A DNA stretch of 6,354 bases, taken from contig CAMPIF010000258.1 of the NCBI GenBank assembly GCA_946886245.1, positions 1 through 6,354 on the forward strand, read 5' to 3'. This stretch comes from Ectopseudomonas composti (lineage in GTDB: Bacteria; Pseudomonadota; Gammaproteobacteria; Pseudomonadales; Pseudomonadaceae). The translations under genes and the position numbers were made by a program. The notes under the pieces were generated by a model. The model saw only the letters and a list, made by a program, of their open reading frames with translations. It did no database searches and was not told the origin of the DNA. The stretch's first letter is position 1. Every line of letters starts with the position of its first letter. Shown piece by piece: positions 5,035 through 6,354 of the stretch.

Positions 5035-6333
5035 GTGAATACCCTGATTCGTACCGCCCTGCTGGGGCTGGTCATGCTGGTCGGTAGCGTCCAGGCGGCC
5101 GACCCGCTGGTGATTTCCCAAGGCGCTGACCGTGCCACGCCCATCGCCGTCGTGCCCTTTGGCTGGCAGGGCGGTTCGGTGCTGCCTGAAGACATGTCGC
5201 AGATCATCGGCAACGATCTGCGCAACTCCGGCTACTTCGAGCCGATCCCGCGGCAAAACATGATCAGCCTGCCGACCCAGGCCAGCGAAGTCATCTACCG
5301 TGACTGGAAAGCGCTCGGTGCCCAGTACGTGCTGGTGGGCAACATCGTGCCCAACGGCGGTCGTCTGCAGGTGCAGTACGCACTGTTCAACGTCAACACC
5401 GAGCAGCAGGTCATGACCGGCAATGTCGGCGGTGGCACCGATCAGCTGCGTGACATGGCTCACCATATCGCCGACCAGTCGTTCGAGAAGCTCACCGGCG
5501 TCAAGGGGGCATTCTCCACGCGCCTGCTCTATGTCACTGCCGAGCGCATGGGGACCAACAATACCCGTTACACCCTGCAGCGTTCCGACTACGACGGTGC
5601 CCGTGCGGTGACCCTGCTGCAATCGCGCGAGCCGATCTTGTCGCCGTCGTTCGCGCCGGATGGCCGTCGCATCACCTACGTGTCGTTCGAGCAACGTCGC
5701 CCACGCATCTTCGTGCAGCACATCGATACCGGTCGCCGCGAGCAGATCACCAACTTCGAAGGCCTCAACGGCGCTCCGGCCTGGTCGCCGGATGGCAACC
5801 GCCTGGCCTTCGTGCTGTCCAAGGACGGCAATCCGGAAATCTATGTGATGGATATGGGCAGCCGGCAGATGCGCCGCGTCACCAACCATTACGCGATCGA
5901 TACCGAACCCTTCTGGGGCAAGGATGGTCAGACCCTTTACTTCACCTCGGATCGTGCGGGTAAGCCGCAGATCTACAAGACCAACATCAATAGCGGGGCA
6001 GTGGAGCGAGTGACCTTCGTCGGTAACTACAACGCCAACCCGAAATTGTCGGCGGATGAAAAGACCCTGGTGATGATCCATCGTCAGGATGGTTTTACCG
6101 TGTTCAAGGTGGCTGCGCAGGACCTGGAAACCAACCGTTTGCGTATTCTTTCAGACACAAGTTTGGATGAGTCGCCCACTGTTGCGCCCAATGGCGCCAT
6201 GCTAATCTACGCCACCCGCCAGCAGGGCCGGGGAGTCTTGATGTTAGCGTCCACCAATGGACGTGTGAGGCTCCCTCTTCCTACCGCTCAAGGCGAAGTT
6301 CGAGAGCCTTCTTGGTCCCCTTACCTGAACTGA
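5035..6333 (+). CDS. tolB: Tol-Pal periplasmic beta-propeller TolB
   Basis: TolB is a soluble periplasmic protein that binds Pal; TolA competes through the flexible TolB N-terminus so that Pal can be released and redistributed to the division site. From the GTG at 5035 the protein is 432 residues, the length I recall for P. aeruginosa TolB. A Sec signal peptide covers residues 1-21 (hydrophobic core [10 protein letters not shown], cleavage after VQA), so the mature protein starts ADPLVIS. The N-terminal alpha/beta domain is about 30-160. The C-terminal six-bladed propeller shows repeated blade motifs: [12 protein letters not shown] (205-216), [12 protein letters not shown] (249-260), [12 protein letters not shown] (293-304), [12 protein letters not shown] (337-348), [12 protein letters not shown] (382-393) and the closing EPSWSPYLN. 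The TTG at 5026 would add three residues but is too close to the Shine-Dalgarno. The last 60 or so codons depart from the codon bias of the rest. Identity is secure. Confidence 0.97.
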   Translation: MNTLIRTALLGLVMLVGSVQAADPLVISQGADRATPIAVVPFGWQGGSVLPEDMSQIIGNDLRNSGYFEPIPRQNMISLPTQASEVIYRDWKALGAQYVLVGNIVPNGGRLQVQYALFNVNTEQQVMTGNVGGGTDQLRDMAHHIADQSFEKLTGVKGAFSTRLLYVTAERMGTNNTRYTLQRSDYDGARAVTLLQSREPILSPSFAPDGRRITYVSFEQRRPRIFVQHIDTGRREQITNFEGLNGAPAWSPDGNRLAFVLSKDGNPEIYVMDMGSRQMRRVTNHYAIDTEPFWGKDGQTLYFTSDRAGKPQIYKTNINSGAVERVTFVGNYNANPKLSADEKTLVMIHRQDGFTVFKVAAQDLETNRLRILSDTSLDESPTVAPNGAMLIYATRQQGRGVLMLASTNGRVRLPLPTAQGEVREPSWSPYLN

Positions 6334-6353
6334 TGCGGCGTTACACCTATATT
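6325..6353 (+). promoter_or_regulatory. Candidate promoter for the gene after tolB
   Basis: A good -10-like TATATT (6348-6353, five of six bases) lies 17 bp after a weak CTGAAC (6325-6330, three of six). It begins at the last codons of tolB and would start transcription just past the window edge, upstream of the expected pal/oprL gene. Separate transcription of oprL from tolB has been reported in P. putida, which makes a promoter in this area reasonable. The weak -35 keeps confidence low. Confidence 0.3.
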
Positions 6354-6354
6354 G

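Noticed and set aside
4840..6081. 413-codon open frame on the - strand over tolB
   Set aside because: Although long, it runs against the certain tolB gene, shows no domain, and is explained by codon bias.
6333..6354. ATG overlapping the tolB stop (TGATG) opening a frame MRRYTYI, as a possible start of pal/oprL
   Set aside because: Pseudomonad Pal/OprL precursors start differently (MEMLKFGK, as I recall) and usually after a spacer. No Shine-Dalgarno sequence precedes this ATG and the frame leaves the window after seven codons.
1..6354. Mobile elements, CRISPR arrays, tRNA or rRNA genes, toxin-antitoxin or defence systems
   Set aside because: None seen. Coding is nearly continuous with intact housekeeping genes in the standard pseudomonad order.

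Overview
The window is a compact, single-direction stretch of bacterial chromosome. It carries the Holliday-junction resolution genes ruvC-ruvA-ruvB followed by the cell-envelope Tol genes ybgC-tolQ-tolR-tolA-tolB, all on the + strand. Gene order, high G+C with G/C-rich third codon positions, and wording of the proteins (for example RuvA beginning [15 protein letters not shown] and TolB ending SPYLN) point to Pseudomonas in the broad sense. The hairpin repeat between ruvA and ruvB resembles intergenic repeats I associate with the P. mendocina / P. stutzeri side of the genus, but the species assignment is only an impression.

Positions 1-100 are an upstream region. It holds a plausible sigma70 promoter (42-70) and, at its predicted start point, a strong LexA-box match (77-92), so the ruv genes may be DNA-damage inducible from ruvC onward. 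ruvC (101-625), ruvA (647-1252) and ruvB (1352-2404) encode the resolvase, the junction-binding subunit and the AAA+ motor of the RuvABC machine. ruvA and ruvB are separated by 99 bp that contain a cluster of interleaved inverted repeats (1253-1311).

A 53-bp junction (2405-2457) with a small hairpin separates ruvB from ybgC (2458-2910), a hotdog-fold acyl-CoA thioesterase usually linked to tol genes. tolQ (2913-3608), tolR (3636-4088), tolA (4088-5029) and tolB (5035-6333) follow with very short gaps or overlaps, as in one operon. TolQ and TolR form the proton-driven inner-membrane motor, TolA spans the periplasm through a Lys/Ala/Glu-rich helix, and TolB is the periplasmic beta-propeller that connects to the lipoprotein Pal/OprL. 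Pal is expected just beyond the right edge but is not in the window.

All eight genes look intact and ordinary for the genus; I see no mobile element, CRISPR array, RNA gene or unknown multi-gene system. The items worth a second look are regulatory and fine-scale: the LexA box before ruvC, the hairpin cluster between ruvA and ruvB, a Tyr in place of the usual active-site His in YbgC, and an abrupt relaxation of codon choice at the 3' end of tolB.
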